Below, one piece after another: positions 26,167-35,399 of a DNA stretch of 64,000 nucleotides (position 1 is its first letter; every line of letters starts with the position of its first letter). The stretch is from NCBI GenBank assembly GCA_049890115.1, contig JBMHCC010000045.1, positions 8,318 through 72,317 of the forward strand, given 5' to 3'. Source of the DNA: UBA685 sp049890115 (GTDB taxonomy: Bacteria > Pseudomonadota > Alphaproteobacteria > Puniceispirillales > Puniceispirillaceae). The notes beneath the pieces are model-generated. The model saw only the letters and a program-made list of their open reading frames with translations, was not told where the DNA came from and searched no databases. The translations under genes were made by a program, and so were the position numbers.

Positions 26167-26931
26167 TTAGCTATCTTGGCCTTCTGCCAATATTTGGGCA
26201 TCATGACCTGCTGAGCGCACCTTATCTGCCATCATGGTGGCAGCTTCATAGCAATCTGTTTTATCTTTTGATGTAATCACAACAGCGGTGCCAAATTGCC
26301 CTGGTTTGAACCAAGGATAGCTGCCAACTGACAGCCCTTCAAAATGATTGGAAACCTCTTGCATAATGGTTGCAATCGTACCCTCACCAATGGCGCATTG
26401 CACTGTGATACGGGTGCGTTTTGGGCCGCCCTCTAACTTATCTTTCAGCCCCTCAAACATCGATTGCAAAATAGATGGCACGCCTGCCATCACATAGACA
26501 TTTTCCAAGATAAAGCCTGGTGCGGCACTGGCAGGATTATCAATCAATGCGGCATCTTCTGGGATATCAGCCATTTTTTGGCGTGCTTCATTAAATTCAA
26601 TATCTGTGTCTTTATAATGTGCCAAAAGGCGTCTTTCAGCTTCTTCATGGCGGATGACAGCCTTGCCAAATGCTTTTGCGATAGAGGCTGTTGTTATATC
26701 ATCATGAGTGGGGCCAATGCCGCCAGATGTAAATAGATAATCATAGCTCTCAGATAATTCGCGAACATGCCTGATAATCACTGATTCCACATCAGCAATA
26801 ACGCGCGCCTCAATCAGATCAATACCGATCTCATTTAGTTGCTCTGCCAGCCAGCCAATATTTTTATCCTTTGTACGACCTGATAGGATTTCATCACCAA
26901 TCACCAAAATTGCTGCTGTCTGGGTTGCCAT
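26167..26931 (-). CDS. CinA-like competence/damage-inducible protein A domain (molybdopterin-binding fold)
   Basis: Protein of 254 residues with the MoCF/CinA N-terminal fold: ILVIGDEILSGRTKDKN near residues 8-24, the TSGGIGPTHDDITTASIAKAF segment near 73-93, and PGF and AGVPSI further on. It lacks the C-terminal nicotinamide-nucleotide amidase domain of full CinA, as is common in alphaproteobacteria. The ATG at 26931 is preferred because AAGGAAAAGG precedes it; the frame extends to 26955. In CinA this domain acts as ADP-ribose pyrophosphatase of NAD recycling; that activity is possible here. It converges with the rhomboid gene. Confidence 0.9.
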   Translation of the reverse strand: MATQTAAILVIGDEILSGRTKDKNIGWLAEQLNEIGIDLIEARVIADVESVIIRHVRELSESYDYLFTSGGIGPTHDDITTASIAKAFGKAVIRHEEAERRLLAHYKDTDIEFNEARQKMADIPEDAALIDNPASAAPGFILENVYVMAGVPSILQSMFEGLKDKLEGGPKRTRITVQCAIGEGTIATIMQEVSNHFEGLSVGSYPWFKPGQFGTAVVITSKDKTDCYEAATMMADKVRSAGHDAQILAEGQDS

Positions 26932-27051
26932 TTTACGCCTTTTCCTTATCTGCACGCGCTATCGCGCCTATCTGTCAATTTGACAAATCACCTGTCTTTG
27001 ATGTTTATATAGCGGCTCTATTCTATTTGAGAAGGTGCAAGGTCAAAACAA

Positions 27052-27843
27052 ATGCGTTATGAGTCCGTTATTCTGCATGGCACAGATGGTTTTGCCGGCA
27101 TGAGAAAAGCTGGCCGTCTGGCAGCTGAAGTTCTTGATATGATAACAGAACATGTTGTTGCTGGCATCACAACAGAACAGCTTGATAAGATCTGCCATGA
27201 TTACATTACAGATCACAATGCCATACCAGCACCACTGAATTATAAAGGCTTTCCCAAAGCAACCTGTATCTCATTAAATCATGTGGTTTGTCATGGCATC
27301 CCTGGCCCTCGCAAATTAATTGAGGGCGATATATTAAACATTGATGTCACTGTTATTCTGGATGGATGGTATGGTGATACATCTCGGATGTATGTGGTTG
27401 GTAAACCATCTGTCAAAGCGAAAAACCTGATTAATAACACCTATGAATGCCTGATGCGCGCTATTGCGGTTTGTCGCCCTGGTGCCACATTAGGTGATAT
27501 TGGCCATGCCATTCAAAGCCATGCTGAGGCTAATCGCTTTTCAGTCGTACGTGATTTTACCGGCCATGGCCTTGGCCGCGTCTTTCACACAGCCCCAACC
27601 ATTTTACATTATGGCAAACCAGGGGCTGGATTGGCATTAGAGGCTGGCATGATTTTTACGATTGAGCCAATGATTAATGCTGGACGCTATGACACTAAAA
27701 TTCTGGATGATGGCTGGACAGCTGTAACCAAAGATAAAAGCTTATCCGCGCAATTTGAACATTCTATTGGCATTACCGAAGATGGCGCTGAAATCTTCAC
27801 CCTGTCACCAGCTGGCTATAGCAAACCGCCTTATGATGGTTAA
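27052..27843 (+). CDS. map: type I methionine aminopeptidase
   Basis: Removes the N-terminal methionine from nascent proteins. Family motifs are NHVVCHGIPGPR near residues 75-86, the metal-binding aspartates in DVTVILDGWYGDTSRM around 98-112, GHGLGRVFHTAP near 170 and the glutamate pair in FTIEPM and EHSIG towards the C-terminus. The 263 residues are normal for MAP I. It starts 120 bases after the divergent CinA-like gene and is followed by radC, a pairing common in alphaproteobacteria. It is cytosolic and needs two divalent metal ions. Confidence 0.96.
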   Translation: MRYESVILHGTDGFAGMRKAGRLAAEVLDMITEHVVAGITTEQLDKICHDYITDHNAIPAPLNYKGFPKATCISLNHVVCHGIPGPRKLIEGDILNIDVTVILDGWYGDTSRMYVVGKPSVKAKNLINNTYECLMRAIAVCRPGATLGDIGHAIQSHAEANRFSVVRDFTGHGLGRVFHTAPTILHYGKPGAGLALEAGMIFTIEPMINAGRYDTKILDDGWTAVTKDKSLSAQFEHSIGITEDGAEIFTLSPAGYSKPPYDG

Positions 27844-27952
27844 GTTCAGTTAACAAACAATTCATTCACAATTTCTTAATATCTGTGCTGATAAACTAAG
27901 CCAATGATTGCCGCATTTCAGAGGCAATCTGCGCTTTATAAATAGAGAGATC

Positions 27953-28642
27953 ATGGCACAGAAAGACAATCATCAGCGTGGCCACAGGCAGCGCATGAAG
28001 GAAAAAGTCAAGTTACGCGGCATATCTGCTTTATCTGACCATGAATTGCTTGAATTACTGCTCTATCCCTTACGGCCGCGTATAGATACGAAACCAATCG
28101 TCAAAGCGCTATTTGCAAAATTTGATAGTTTCGCAGGCATGTTATATGGCACCGAAGCAGACTGGCACTCTGTGAAAGGTATCGGGACTGAAACAGCCCT
28201 TCATTTTCAGCTCATCGCTGAAATTCTAGATCGCCTATCTTTTGATCGTATTAAAGACAGGAACATCATCTCTCATTGGCAGAATTTGGAGTTTTATTGC
28301 ATTCAAAAATTATCGTTTGAAAGCACTGAAACCTTTATGATGATTCTGCTAGATAACCAGAATCGAGTTATAGATAATGTCATTTTGGGTTCAGGAACCG
28401 TTAATCAAATGATCATCTATCCAAGAGAGGTTTTGCGTCAGGCGCTAGCCTATAATGCTGTCAGTGTGATTTTAGTTCACAACCACCCAAGTCAGGATAA
28501 AAGGCCAAGCCCACAAGATATTGAGATGACAGCTATTTTAAAAAATACGCTATTAGCTGCCAAAATAACATTGCATGATCATGTCATTGTCGCTGGTGGC
28601 AGCTGTATCAGCCTGCGCAATAACGGCTTAATTCCAGACTAA
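27953..28642 (+). CDS. radC: RadC family JAB-domain protein
   Basis: Protein of 229 residues with an N-terminal helix-hairpin-helix region (LSDHELLELLL, VKGIGTETAL) and a C-terminal JAB/MPN domain with the metal-binding VHNHPSQDKRPSPQD motif. The start at 27953 is chosen because AGAGAGATC lies immediately before it, while a longer frame from 27908 begins in the intergenic spacer. The name is historical; a DNA repair role is not supported in most bacteria, and a role linked to natural transformation or peptidase activity is a possibility only. It follows map by 110 bases. Confidence 0.93.
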   Translation: MAQKDNHQRGHRQRMKEKVKLRGISALSDHELLELLLYPLRPRIDTKPIVKALFAKFDSFAGMLYGTEADWHSVKGIGTETALHFQLIAEILDRLSFDRIKDRNIISHWQNLEFYCIQKLSFESTETFMMILLDNQNRVIDNVILGSGTVNQMIIYPREVLRQALAYNAVSVILVHNHPSQDKRPSPQDIEMTAILKNTLLAAKITLHDHVIVAGGSCISLRNNGLIPD

Positions 28643-28706
28643 TCAACCGCCAGACTAGCAAAGCTCAAACTGGCAAATCACAGTATTTGAGAGAGCCGAA
28701 AACCTC

Positions 28707-28919
28707 TTATTTTTTGGTCTTATTATTTTTTTGCGAGATCTGATATTGGATTTCATCGCTAGCTGCTTTGGTCAGCTCACCAGCTCGCCTTGCGCCTTTC
28801 AACAAGGCAGGCTTTGCTTTTTCAGCAGCGGTTTTGGCAATCTTTGATGCCTCTGCTTGCACTTTTGGGTTTTGTGCAGCACGCAAGGCAAGATTCATCA
28901 ACAGACGTCGTACTATCAT
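28707..28919 (-). CDS. small basic helical protein, unknown function
   Basis: A 70-residue Ala/Lys-rich product that I cannot place in a named family. It starts MIVRRLLMNLALRAAQNPKV and continues with repeated short A-x-x-A-K-x-A segments, which should form an amphipathic helix with a positively charged face. Such a helix could lie on a membrane or bind nucleic acid. The gene is alone on the minus strand between radC and purB. Its composition is biased, so evidence from codon structure is limited. Confidence 0.5.
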   Translation of the reverse strand: MIVRRLLMNLALRAAQNPKVQAEASKIAKTAAEKAKPALLKGARRAGELTKAASDEIQYQISQKNNKTKK

Positions 28920-29044
28920 GAAATCGGCCTTCTTTATTAGTTAAATTTGTACTTTTATACCCATCACTATAGCCAATCTTTCAGAAAAATGATATGACAT
29001 CGCATCATCAAATTATCTTTTTTTTCTGGGGAAATTATCGTTCC

Positions 29045-30340
29045 ATGATACCGCGTTATGCACGCGAGGAAATGACCGCAATCTGGTCTCCTTCTTCTAA
29101 GTTCCAAATCTGGTTTGAAATCGAAGCACATGCCTGTGATGCGCAAGCAAATTTAGGCGTTATTCCAAAAGAGGCCGCAAAAGCTGTCTGGGAACGTGGT
29201 CAATTTGACATTGACCGCATTGATGAAATCGAACGCGAAACCAAACATGATGTCATCGCCTTTTTGACGAATCTGGCAGAATATGTAGGGCCAGAGGCAC
29301 GTTTTGTCCATCAAGGCATGACCTCATCAGATGTGCTTGATACCACTTTGGCCGTTCAGATGGCGCGTGCCAGCGATTTACTGATGACAGGGTTGGACAG
29401 GCTTTGTGATGCGCTTGAAAAACGCGCTTATGAATTCAAGACAACACCAACCATTGGCAGGTCGCATGGTATTCATGCAGAGCCAACGACATTTGGTCTA
29501 AAATTAGCGGGGCATTTTGCTGAAATAGATAGATGCCGCAGCCGCCTTGCAGCAGCGCGTGCCGAAATCGCAACCTGTGCTATCTCAGGTGCTGTTGGCA
29601 CATTCGCGCATATTGACCCAGCAGTTGAGGCACATGTTGCTGAACAGATGGGGCTAGCGATTGAGCCTGTTTCAACACAAGTTATCCCGCGTGATAGACA
29701 TGCTATGTTCTTCGCGACCTTGGGTGTCATTGCCAGCTCGATTGAGAGATTGGCAACCGAAATCAGGCATTTGCAACGCACAGAAGTCAGAGAAGCTGAA
29801 GAATTCTTCTCAGCAGGGCAAAAAGGCTCATCAGCCATGCCACATAAGCGTAACCCTGTTCTAACTGAAAATCTGACAGGCCTAGCACGCATTGTTCGTG
29901 CAGCAGTTACACCAGCTATGGAAAATGTGGCTTTATGGCATGAACGCGATATTTCGCACAGCTCAGTTGAACGTATGTTTGGCCCAGATGCCACTATCAC
30001 ACTTGATTTTGCACTGCACCGCATGGCTGGCGTTATTGAAAATCTGCTTGTTTATCCTGAAAAGATGCAGGCAAATCTTGATGCGCTTGGTGGTCTGGTT
30101 CATTCACAACAAGTACTGCTTGCCCTGACACAAAAAGGTGTGAGCCGCGAAGATAGCTATAAGATGGTTCAGCGCAATGCCATGGATGTTTGGGCTGGCA
30201 ATGGCAATTATCTTGATTTGCTGAAAGCAGATGCTGATGTGCAAAAGGCACTATCTGATGCTGAATTAGAGGCCCTTTTTGACCTTGAGCAGCATTTCAA
30301 ACATATTGATACGATCTTTGCGCGGGTCTTCAAAAAATAG
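29045..30340 (+). CDS. purB: adenylosuccinate lyase
   Basis: Catalyses two steps of purine synthesis: cleavage of SAICAR to AICAR and of adenylosuccinate to AMP. The fumarase-superfamily signature SSAMPHKRNP lies near residue 262 and the catalytic histidines are in GRSHGIHAEPTTFG. The protein starts IPRYAREEM as usual, which fixes the ATG at 29045 despite an in-frame start at 28994; length is 431 residues. It opens a purine gene run, purB-purC-purS-purQ-purL. A 183-codon open frame on the opposite strand is an antisense shadow of it. Confidence 0.96.
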   Translation: MIPRYAREEMTAIWSPSSKFQIWFEIEAHACDAQANLGVIPKEAAKAVWERGQFDIDRIDEIERETKHDVIAFLTNLAEYVGPEARFVHQGMTSSDVLDTTLAVQMARASDLLMTGLDRLCDALEKRAYEFKTTPTIGRSHGIHAEPTTFGLKLAGHFAEIDRCRSRLAAARAEIATCAISGAVGTFAHIDPAVEAHVAEQMGLAIEPVSTQVIPRDRHAMFFATLGVIASSIERLATEIRHLQRTEVREAEEFFSAGQKGSSAMPHKRNPVLTENLTGLARIVRAAVTPAMENVALWHERDISHSSVERMFGPDATITLDFALHRMAGVIENLLVYPEKMQANLDALGGLVHSQQVLLALTQKGVSREDSYKMVQRNAMDVWAGNGNYLDLLKADADVQKALSDAELEALFDLEQHFKHIDTIFARVFKK

Positions 30341-30364
30341 CTAGGCGATAAAAAAGAGATACTG

Positions 30365-31105
30365 ATGAGCGATAGAAAACCACTATATGAAGGCAAGGCA
30401 AAAATTCTCTATGAAGGCCCTGAAGATGGCACCATCATTCAGTATTTCAAAGATGACGCTACCGCCTATAACGCACAGAAAAAAGATAGCATCTCGCAAA
30501 AAGGCGTGCTGAATAACCAGATTAGCGCACATTTATTGCCAGCCTTGGGGCATATTGGTATCCCGCATCATTTCATTGAACGTCTCAATTTGCGTGAACA
30601 GCTTGTTCAAAAAGTAGAAATTGTGCCGATTGAGGTGATTGTGCGTAATGTGGCTGCAGGCTCTGTCTGCCCTCGCCTTGGCCTTGAGGAAGGCACAACT
30701 CTGCCAGCGCCATTAATTGAATTTTGTCTCAAAGATGATGCGCTTGGCGACCCTGTTGTCGCGCGTGAACATATCACCCTGCTCGGTTATGCCGACCATG
30801 ATGAGCTTGATGAAATCACCTATCTGACAGAACGCGTGAATGACTTTTTAAGTGGGTTATTTTTTGGCATTGGTGTGCGGCTCATTGATTTCAAATTAGA
30901 ATTTGGCAGATTAGCTGATGAAGATGGCTATCAAATTATTCTGGCCGATGAGATCAGCCCTGATAATTGCCGCCTCTGGGATGCCGAGACCAATGAAAAG
31001 ATGGATAAAGACCGCTTCCGACGTGATTTAGGCGGGCTTGTTGAGGCCTATAGCGAAATTGCGCGCCGCCTTGGCATTGAAATTGAATTTGAAAAAAAAG
31101 ATTAA
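30365..31105 (+). CDS. purC: phosphoribosylaminoimidazole-succinocarboxamide synthase
   Basis: SAICAR synthase joining aspartate to CAIR. The N-terminal motif LYEGKAKILYEG lies at residues 8-19, FKDDATAYNAQKKD near 29-42, and EVIVRNVAAGS near 92-102; the second family signature is LIDFKLEFG. At 246 residues it is the usual bacterial length. It follows purB by 24 bases with a purine-rich leader and precedes purS by 13 bases, in one operon. Confidence 0.96.
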   Translation: MSDRKPLYEGKAKILYEGPEDGTIIQYFKDDATAYNAQKKDSISQKGVLNNQISAHLLPALGHIGIPHHFIERLNLREQLVQKVEIVPIEVIVRNVAAGSVCPRLGLEEGTTLPAPLIEFCLKDDALGDPVVAREHITLLGYADHDELDEITYLTERVNDFLSGLFFGIGVRLIDFKLEFGRLADEDGYQIILADEISPDNCRLWDAETNEKMDKDRFRRDLGGLVEAYSEIARRLGIEIEFEKKD

Positions 31106-31118
31106 GGATTGTCAGACC

Positions 31119-31367
31119 ATGAAAGTCACTGTGAATATCTCGTTAAAAGAGGGCGTTCTTGATCCCCAAGGCAGAGCTGTTGAACGCTCGCTAGCATCGA
31201 TTGGATTTTCCGAAGCAAGCAATGTTCGCATCGGCAAGCAAATCACGCTTGATGTCGAAGCTGAAGATGCTGGACGTGCCCATCAGCGTGTAGCGCGTAT
31301 GTGCGAGCAAATTCTCGCTAATACGGTTATCGAAGATTATGAAATTACAGTTGAAGAAGACCAATGA
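31119..31367 (+). CDS. purS: phosphoribosylformylglycinamidine synthase subunit PurS
   Basis: Small subunit of the three-part FGAM synthase (PurS-PurQ-PurL). The protein begins KVTVNISLKEGVLDPQGRAVE, exactly as in PurS, which sets the ATG at 31119; an in-frame ATG at 31038 lies inside purC. Its 82 residues equal the family. It bridges the glutaminase PurQ and the synthase PurL. Its stop overlaps the purQ start by four bases, so the subunits are produced together. Confidence 0.95.
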   Translation: MKVTVNISLKEGVLDPQGRAVERSLASIGFSEASNVRIGKQITLDVEAEDAGRAHQRVARMCEQILANTVIEDYEITVEEDQ

Positions 31368-32053
31368 GAGTAGCAGTAATTATTTTTCCAGGCTCTAATT
31401 GTGACCGCGACATGATGATGGCTGTCAGCCGCATTACGGGCAGGCGACCTGATATGGTCTGGCATAAAGAGACAAGCCTTGATGCTGCTGATTTGGTTAT
31501 TATCCCTGGTGGCTTTTCTTTTGGTGATTATTTGCGCTGTGGCGCCTTGGCAGCACGTTCACCAATTATGGAATCAGTGCTAGATCATGCCAGCCGTGGC
31601 GGCGCTATCTTAGGTGTTTGTAACGGGTTTCAAATTCTTTTGGAAACAGGTCTTTTACCAGGTGTTCTTGTCAAGAATAAGGGACTGAAATTCATTTGCC
31701 GTGATACCAGATTAGCTGTTCAGGAAACCATTAATTCGCCTTTTACTTCTGGCTTTACAGCTGGTGATGAAATCACCATTCCTGTCGCCCATAATGAAGG
31801 TAATTATTTTGCTGATGAAGATAGTCTGGCATCACTAGAAGATAATGGCCAGATTGCCCTTCGCTATGTATCTGGGCCGGCTTTTGGGCCAAGCAATCCC
31901 AATGGCTCATCCTTAGATATTGCCGGCATTTTATCACCTAATGGCCGGATAATGGGAATGATGCCTCATCCTGAAAGAGCTGCTGATCCAGCGCTTGGTA
32001 ATGATGATGGTTTACGCTTTTTAACACAAGCTTTGACGATGGTGGCAGCCTGA
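31364..32053 (+). CDS. purQ: phosphoribosylformylglycinamidine synthase subunit PurQ (glutaminase)
   Basis: Class I glutamine amidotransferase subunit that supplies ammonia to PurL. The nucleophile is Cys86 in GVCNGFQ, and the His-Glu pair is in MMPHPERA towards the end; the oxyanion region is IPGGFSFGD at residues 47-55. Length is 229 residues. The gene overlaps purS by four bases and purL by one base. Confidence 0.96.
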   Translation: MRVAVIIFPGSNCDRDMMMAVSRITGRRPDMVWHKETSLDAADLVIIPGGFSFGDYLRCGALAARSPIMESVLDHASRGGAILGVCNGFQILLETGLLPGVLVKNKGLKFICRDTRLAVQETINSPFTSGFTAGDEITIPVAHNEGNYFADEDSLASLEDNGQIALRYVSGPAFGPSNPNGSSLDIAGILSPNGRIMGMMPHPERAADPALGNDDGLRFLTQALTMVAA

Positions 32054-34251
32054 TGACTGAACGTGAAATGACCTTTGATGATGCTGCCTCTATGGGGCTA
32101 TCACAAGATGAATGGGACCTTATTCAAAAGCGATTGGGACGGCTGCCAAATCTGACAGAGCTTGGCATCTTCTCTGCTATGTGGTCAGAGCATTGTTCTT
32201 ATAAATCCTCTAAAAAATGGCTGAAAACGCTGCCAACAGAAGCATCACATGTCATCCAAGGACCTGGTGAAAATGCAGGTGTTATCGATATTGGCGATGG
32301 CAAGGCTGTGATTTTCAAAATTGAAAGCCATAATCACCCCTCTTTTATTGAACCCTATCAGGGGGCGGCAACTGGTGTTGGCGGCATTTTGCGTGATGTT
32401 TTCACCATGGGGGCGCGTCCAATCGCATTATTAAATGCGCTTCGTTTTGGTGATGCCTCGCATGAGAAAACACCGCATTTGATTAATGGTGTGGTAGCTG
32501 GTATTGGCGGCTATGGGAACTGTATCGGCATCCCAACAGTTGGCGGCGAGGTCAATTTCCATAAATCCTATAATGGCAATATTCTGGTAAATGCCATGGC
32601 TGTTGGCTTGGCTGATAATGATAAAATCTTTTATTCAGCTGCTACAGGTGCTGGTAATCCTGTTATTTATGTTGGTGCTAAAACAGGTCGTGATGGGATT
32701 CATGGTGCAACCATGGCATCTGCTGAATTTTCAGAAGAGACAGAATCAAAGCGTCCAACGGTTCAGGTCGGCGATCCCTTTACTGGTAAATTATTAATGG
32801 AAGCCTGTCTTGAGTTAATGGCTGCTGATGCTGTGCTATCGATTCAGGATATGGGAGCAGCTGGCCTGACCTCTTCTTCTGTTGAGATGGCATCAAAAGG
32901 CGGTCTTGGCATGGAAATGGATTTGGATCTGGTGCCAGTTCGTGAAGAGGCCATGTCAGCTTATGAAATTATGCTGTCTGAAAGCCAGGAACGCATGCTT
33001 ATGGTCATTGACCCAGCACAGACAGAAACAGCGCGTGCTATCTTTGATAAATGGGACCTTGATTTCATGCCGATTGGCATTGTGACAGATACAGGCAGGC
33101 TTGTTCTGAAAAAAGATGGTGAAATTGCCTGTGATATTCCGCTTGATCCGCTGGTGGATGATGCCCCTGAATATGACAGACCGCATCATGAGCCAGCAAC
33201 CAAACCAAAGCTGGCAAGTGCTGATGTAGTGACAGATAAATCAATCGCTGAGCTGCTAGCAGAATTGCTGGCAAGTTCTGATCTGGCCTCGCGGCGTTGG
33301 GTCTATGAGCAATATGACAGTGATGTTATGGCAGATACACTAGCAGGCCCTGGCGGTGATGCTGCTATTGTGCGTGTGCATGGCAGTGATAAGGCGATAG
33401 CCATTAGTACTGATTGCACCCCGCGCTATGTCTATGCTGACGCCTTTGAAGGCGGCAAACAGGCTGTTGCAGAATCCTATCGCAACTTGTGCGCCACAGG
33501 AGCGACGCCGCTTGCTGTGACGAATAATCTTAATTTTGGCAATCCAGAACGCCCTGAAATCATGGCTCAGATAGTTGGCTCTGTTAAAGGGATGGGAGAG
33601 GCTTGCTCTGTTCTTGGTACACCTGTCGTCTCTGGCAATGTATCTTTATATAATGAGACAGATGGCGAGGCCATTTTCCCCTGCCCTGTCATAGGCATGG
33701 TTGGCACGATTGATAACATCGCTGATACAACAGCTATGAAATTCCAACAAGCTGGTGATGATATTTATATTATTGGCCAATCAGATGATGTCAAAGATGG
33801 CTGGCTTGGCGCTTCAATTCTGGCATCTCATTTGGACATTTCTGATGATTATGCACCGCCACCTGTGAGTTTGTCAGATGAAATGGCTCATGGCCAATTT
33901 GTGGCAAAAGCTGGCAATGCTGACATCATAAACGCCGCTCATGATATCTCTGATGGCGGGTTGATGGTTGCCCTTGCTGAAATGGCTCTAGGCACAGGTC
34001 TTGGTGCAAATTCTGCAATAGCTGACAAAGGTTTGGGATATGCTTTTGGTGAAGATCAAGGCCGCTATATCATAACCACTAATAAGGCAGATGCATTGGA
34101 AGCTGCTGCTGCAAAGGCTGGTATTCCTTTTGCTAAAATTGGCACAGTAATCGCTGATCACATCTTGCAAATAGCTGTTAACGAGACCATATCATTAGAT
34201 AAGGTAGCTGATGGCTATGAGGCAACAATACCTGCTATTGCAGCAGGCTAA
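32053..34251 (+). CDS. purL: phosphoribosylformylglycinamidine synthase subunit PurL
   Basis: Synthase subunit converting FGAR to FGAM with ATP. The 732 residues match the small type of PurL that needs separate PurS and PurQ, both encoded just upstream. Landmarks include MWSEHCSYKSS near residue 43, KIESHNHPSFIEPYQGAATGVGGILRD around 90, and the second half of the internal duplication starting near residue 400. Its ATG overlaps the last base of the purQ stop. The bolA-like gene begins 22 bases after it. Confidence 0.97.
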   Translation: MTEREMTFDDAASMGLSQDEWDLIQKRLGRLPNLTELGIFSAMWSEHCSYKSSKKWLKTLPTEASHVIQGPGENAGVIDIGDGKAVIFKIESHNHPSFIEPYQGAATGVGGILRDVFTMGARPIALLNALRFGDASHEKTPHLINGVVAGIGGYGNCIGIPTVGGEVNFHKSYNGNILVNAMAVGLADNDKIFYSAATGAGNPVIYVGAKTGRDGIHGATMASAEFSEETESKRPTVQVGDPFTGKLLMEACLELMAADAVLSIQDMGAAGLTSSSVEMASKGGLGMEMDLDLVPVREEAMSAYEIMLSESQERMLMVIDPAQTETARAIFDKWDLDFMPIGIVTDTGRLVLKKDGEIACDIPLDPLVDDAPEYDRPHHEPATKPKLASADVVTDKSIAELLAELLASSDLASRRWVYEQYDSDVMADTLAGPGGDAAIVRVHGSDKAIAISTDCTPRYVYADAFEGGKQAVAESYRNLCATGATPLAVTNNLNFGNPERPEIMAQIVGSVKGMGEACSVLGTPVVSGNVSLYNETDGEAIFPCPVIGMVGTIDNIADTTAMKFQQAGDDIYIIGQSDDVKDGWLGASILASHLDISDDYAPPPVSLSDEMAHGQFVAKAGNADIINAAHDISDGGLMVALAEMALGTGLGANSAIADKGLGYAFGEDQGRYIITTNKADALEAAAAKAGIPFAKIGTVIADHILQIAVNETISLDKVADGYEATIPAIAAG

Positions 34252-34273
34252 TTTGGCAAGAGGAGCATCTTTG

Positions 34274-34513
34274 ATGGCAATGCAAGCACATGAAATTGAA
34301 GATTTGATCAAGGCAGCTTTTCCAGATGCCACAGTCAAAATTGAAGATTTACGCGGTGATGGCGATCATTATGCCTGTCTTGTGGAAACAAACGCATTTG
34401 CTGGCAAAAGCCGTGTTCAACAGCATCAGATGGTTTATAAAGCACTTGGCGGACGTATGGGCGGCGAGCTTCATGCGCTAGCTATCCAAACCAGACTGCC
34501 ATCATCAGATTAG
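34274..34513 (+). CDS. BolA family protein
   Basis: Small protein of 79 residues with the BolA fold, matching VKIEDLRGDGDHYACLVETNAFAGKSRVQQHQMVYKALG. The start at 34274 has AGGAG immediately upstream; an in-frame ATG at 34211 lies inside purL. BolA proteins form [2Fe-2S]-bridged complexes with monothiol glutaredoxins, and such a glutaredoxin is encoded 16 bases downstream, so the two products probably act together in iron-sulfur or iron sensing. The histidine in RVQQHQMVY is the likely cluster ligand. Confidence 0.94.
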   Translation: MAMQAHEIEDLIKAAFPDATVKIEDLRGDGDHYACLVETNAFAGKSRVQQHQMVYKALGGRMGGELHALAIQTRLPSSD

Positions 34514-34529
34514 GCAAAGGGGTAATATT

Positions 34530-34871
34530 ATGTCAGATACAGCTATTCACGAACAAATCGAGTCTGAAGTAAAATCACAAGATGTGGTTTTATTCATGAA
34601 GGGCACTCCAGTCTTCCCGCAATGTGGTTTTTCAGCTGCTGTTGTTGGTGTTCTGTCTCACGTTGGCGTCCAATTTAAAGGCGTTAATGTGTTGGATGAT
34701 GATGAAATCCGCCAAGGCATCAAGGATTATTCAGATTGGCCAACCATTCCACAGCTTTATGTAAAGGGCGAATTTGTTGGCGGTTGTGATATTGTGCGTG
34801 AGATGTATGAAACTGGTGAATTGCTGGAAATGCTAAACACTCATGGCATCAATGTTCAGCCGCAAGGCTAG
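34530..34871 (+). CDS. grxD: monothiol glutaredoxin, Grx4 family
   Basis: Monothiol glutaredoxin of 113 residues. The active site is CGFS with Cys32, preceded by FMKGTP, and WPTIPQLYVKGEFVGGCDI provides the glutathione-binding groove. It follows the BolA-like gene closely and forms the expected partner pair for binding and transferring [2Fe-2S] clusters. Both sit at the end of the purine run, an arrangement repeated in alphaproteobacteria. Confidence 0.96.
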   Translation: MSDTAIHEQIESEVKSQDVVLFMKGTPVFPQCGFSAAVVGVLSHVGVQFKGVNVLDDDEIRQGIKDYSDWPTIPQLYVKGEFVGGCDIVREMYETGELLEMLNTHGINVQPQG

Positions 34872-34913
34872 CCTTCAAGGCTTATCGTCATTCAAATAAA
34901 AAGAGCGGTGAGT

Positions 34914-35279
34914 TTAGCCCTGTGGCAGTGACTCACCCTGCTCATTTTGAAAGGCATCATCAAGACCAAAAATTTTGGTGCTTGTGACCTCAGCGATACG
35001 AATCTGGAACCAGCTATAGAATTCTTGTCGGCCATGCTCTTGCGCAATGCGGTGGTCAGCCTGTCTTCCCCAAGCTGTGATGGCATGTCTGCTTTCCCAA
35101 TAGGAGACTGTGATACCAAGACCGCTATCATCACGCACTGATTCAAGCCCCAGAAACCCTGGCTGCTTACTGGCAAGAGCCACCATTTTTTCACTCATAA
35201 TCTGATAGAGATCATCACCGCTATCACTACGCTGATTGGTAAAAATGGCAGCATAATAGGTCTTTGGCCAGTCTTTCAT
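34914..35279 (-). CDS. antibiotic biosynthesis monooxygenase (ABM) family protein
   Basis: Dimeric alpha-beta barrel protein of 121 residues. YYAAIFTNQRSDSGD at the start and PGFLGLESVRDDSGLGITVSYWES in the middle match the ABM/YgiN-like family, and a final AITAWGRQADHRIAQ segment is typical of its DUF-like subgroup. The start at 35279 gives the family N-terminus; the frame runs upstream to 35345. Members include heme- or quinol-degrading monooxygenases, but no function can be assigned here. It converges with grxD. Confidence 0.82.
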   Translation of the reverse strand: MKDWPKTYYAAIFTNQRSDSGDDLYQIMSEKMVALASKQPGFLGLESVRDDSGLGITVSYWESRHAITAWGRQADHRIAQEHGRQEFYSWFQIRIAEVTSTKIFGLDDAFQNEQGESLPQG

Positions 35280-35349
35280 CTTATAACATCCTGCACTATT
35301 CCAACTGATCGTAATGATCATGTTATTTACCATTTCACGCAACAAACAA

Positions 35350-35373
35350 AAATAGCGCCATTTGGCGCTATTT
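35350..35373 (-). terminator. rho-independent terminator of rpsD
   Basis: Ten-base inverted repeat AAATAGCGCC/GGCGCTATTT around the loop ATTT, lying between the rpsD stop and the ABM gene. On the minus strand the stem is followed by TTTTGTTTGTT, a usable T-tract. Confidence 0.8.
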
Positions 35374-35399
35374 CTTTATCACTTCGTCAATGATGATGA

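Noticed and set aside
29473..30024. 183-codon open frame antisense to purB
   Set aside because: It lies wholly inside a well-supported purine gene, has a serine/arginine/cysteine-rich composition typical of shadow frames and no own start signal.
34863..34874. 12-bp palindrome AAGGCTAGCCTT at the end of grxD
   Set aside because: Mostly inside coding sequence and too short to mean anything without conservation.
35277..35330. TGATC/CGATC sequences before the ABM gene
   Set aside because: Neither has a CGTA-type -10 at 16 bases.
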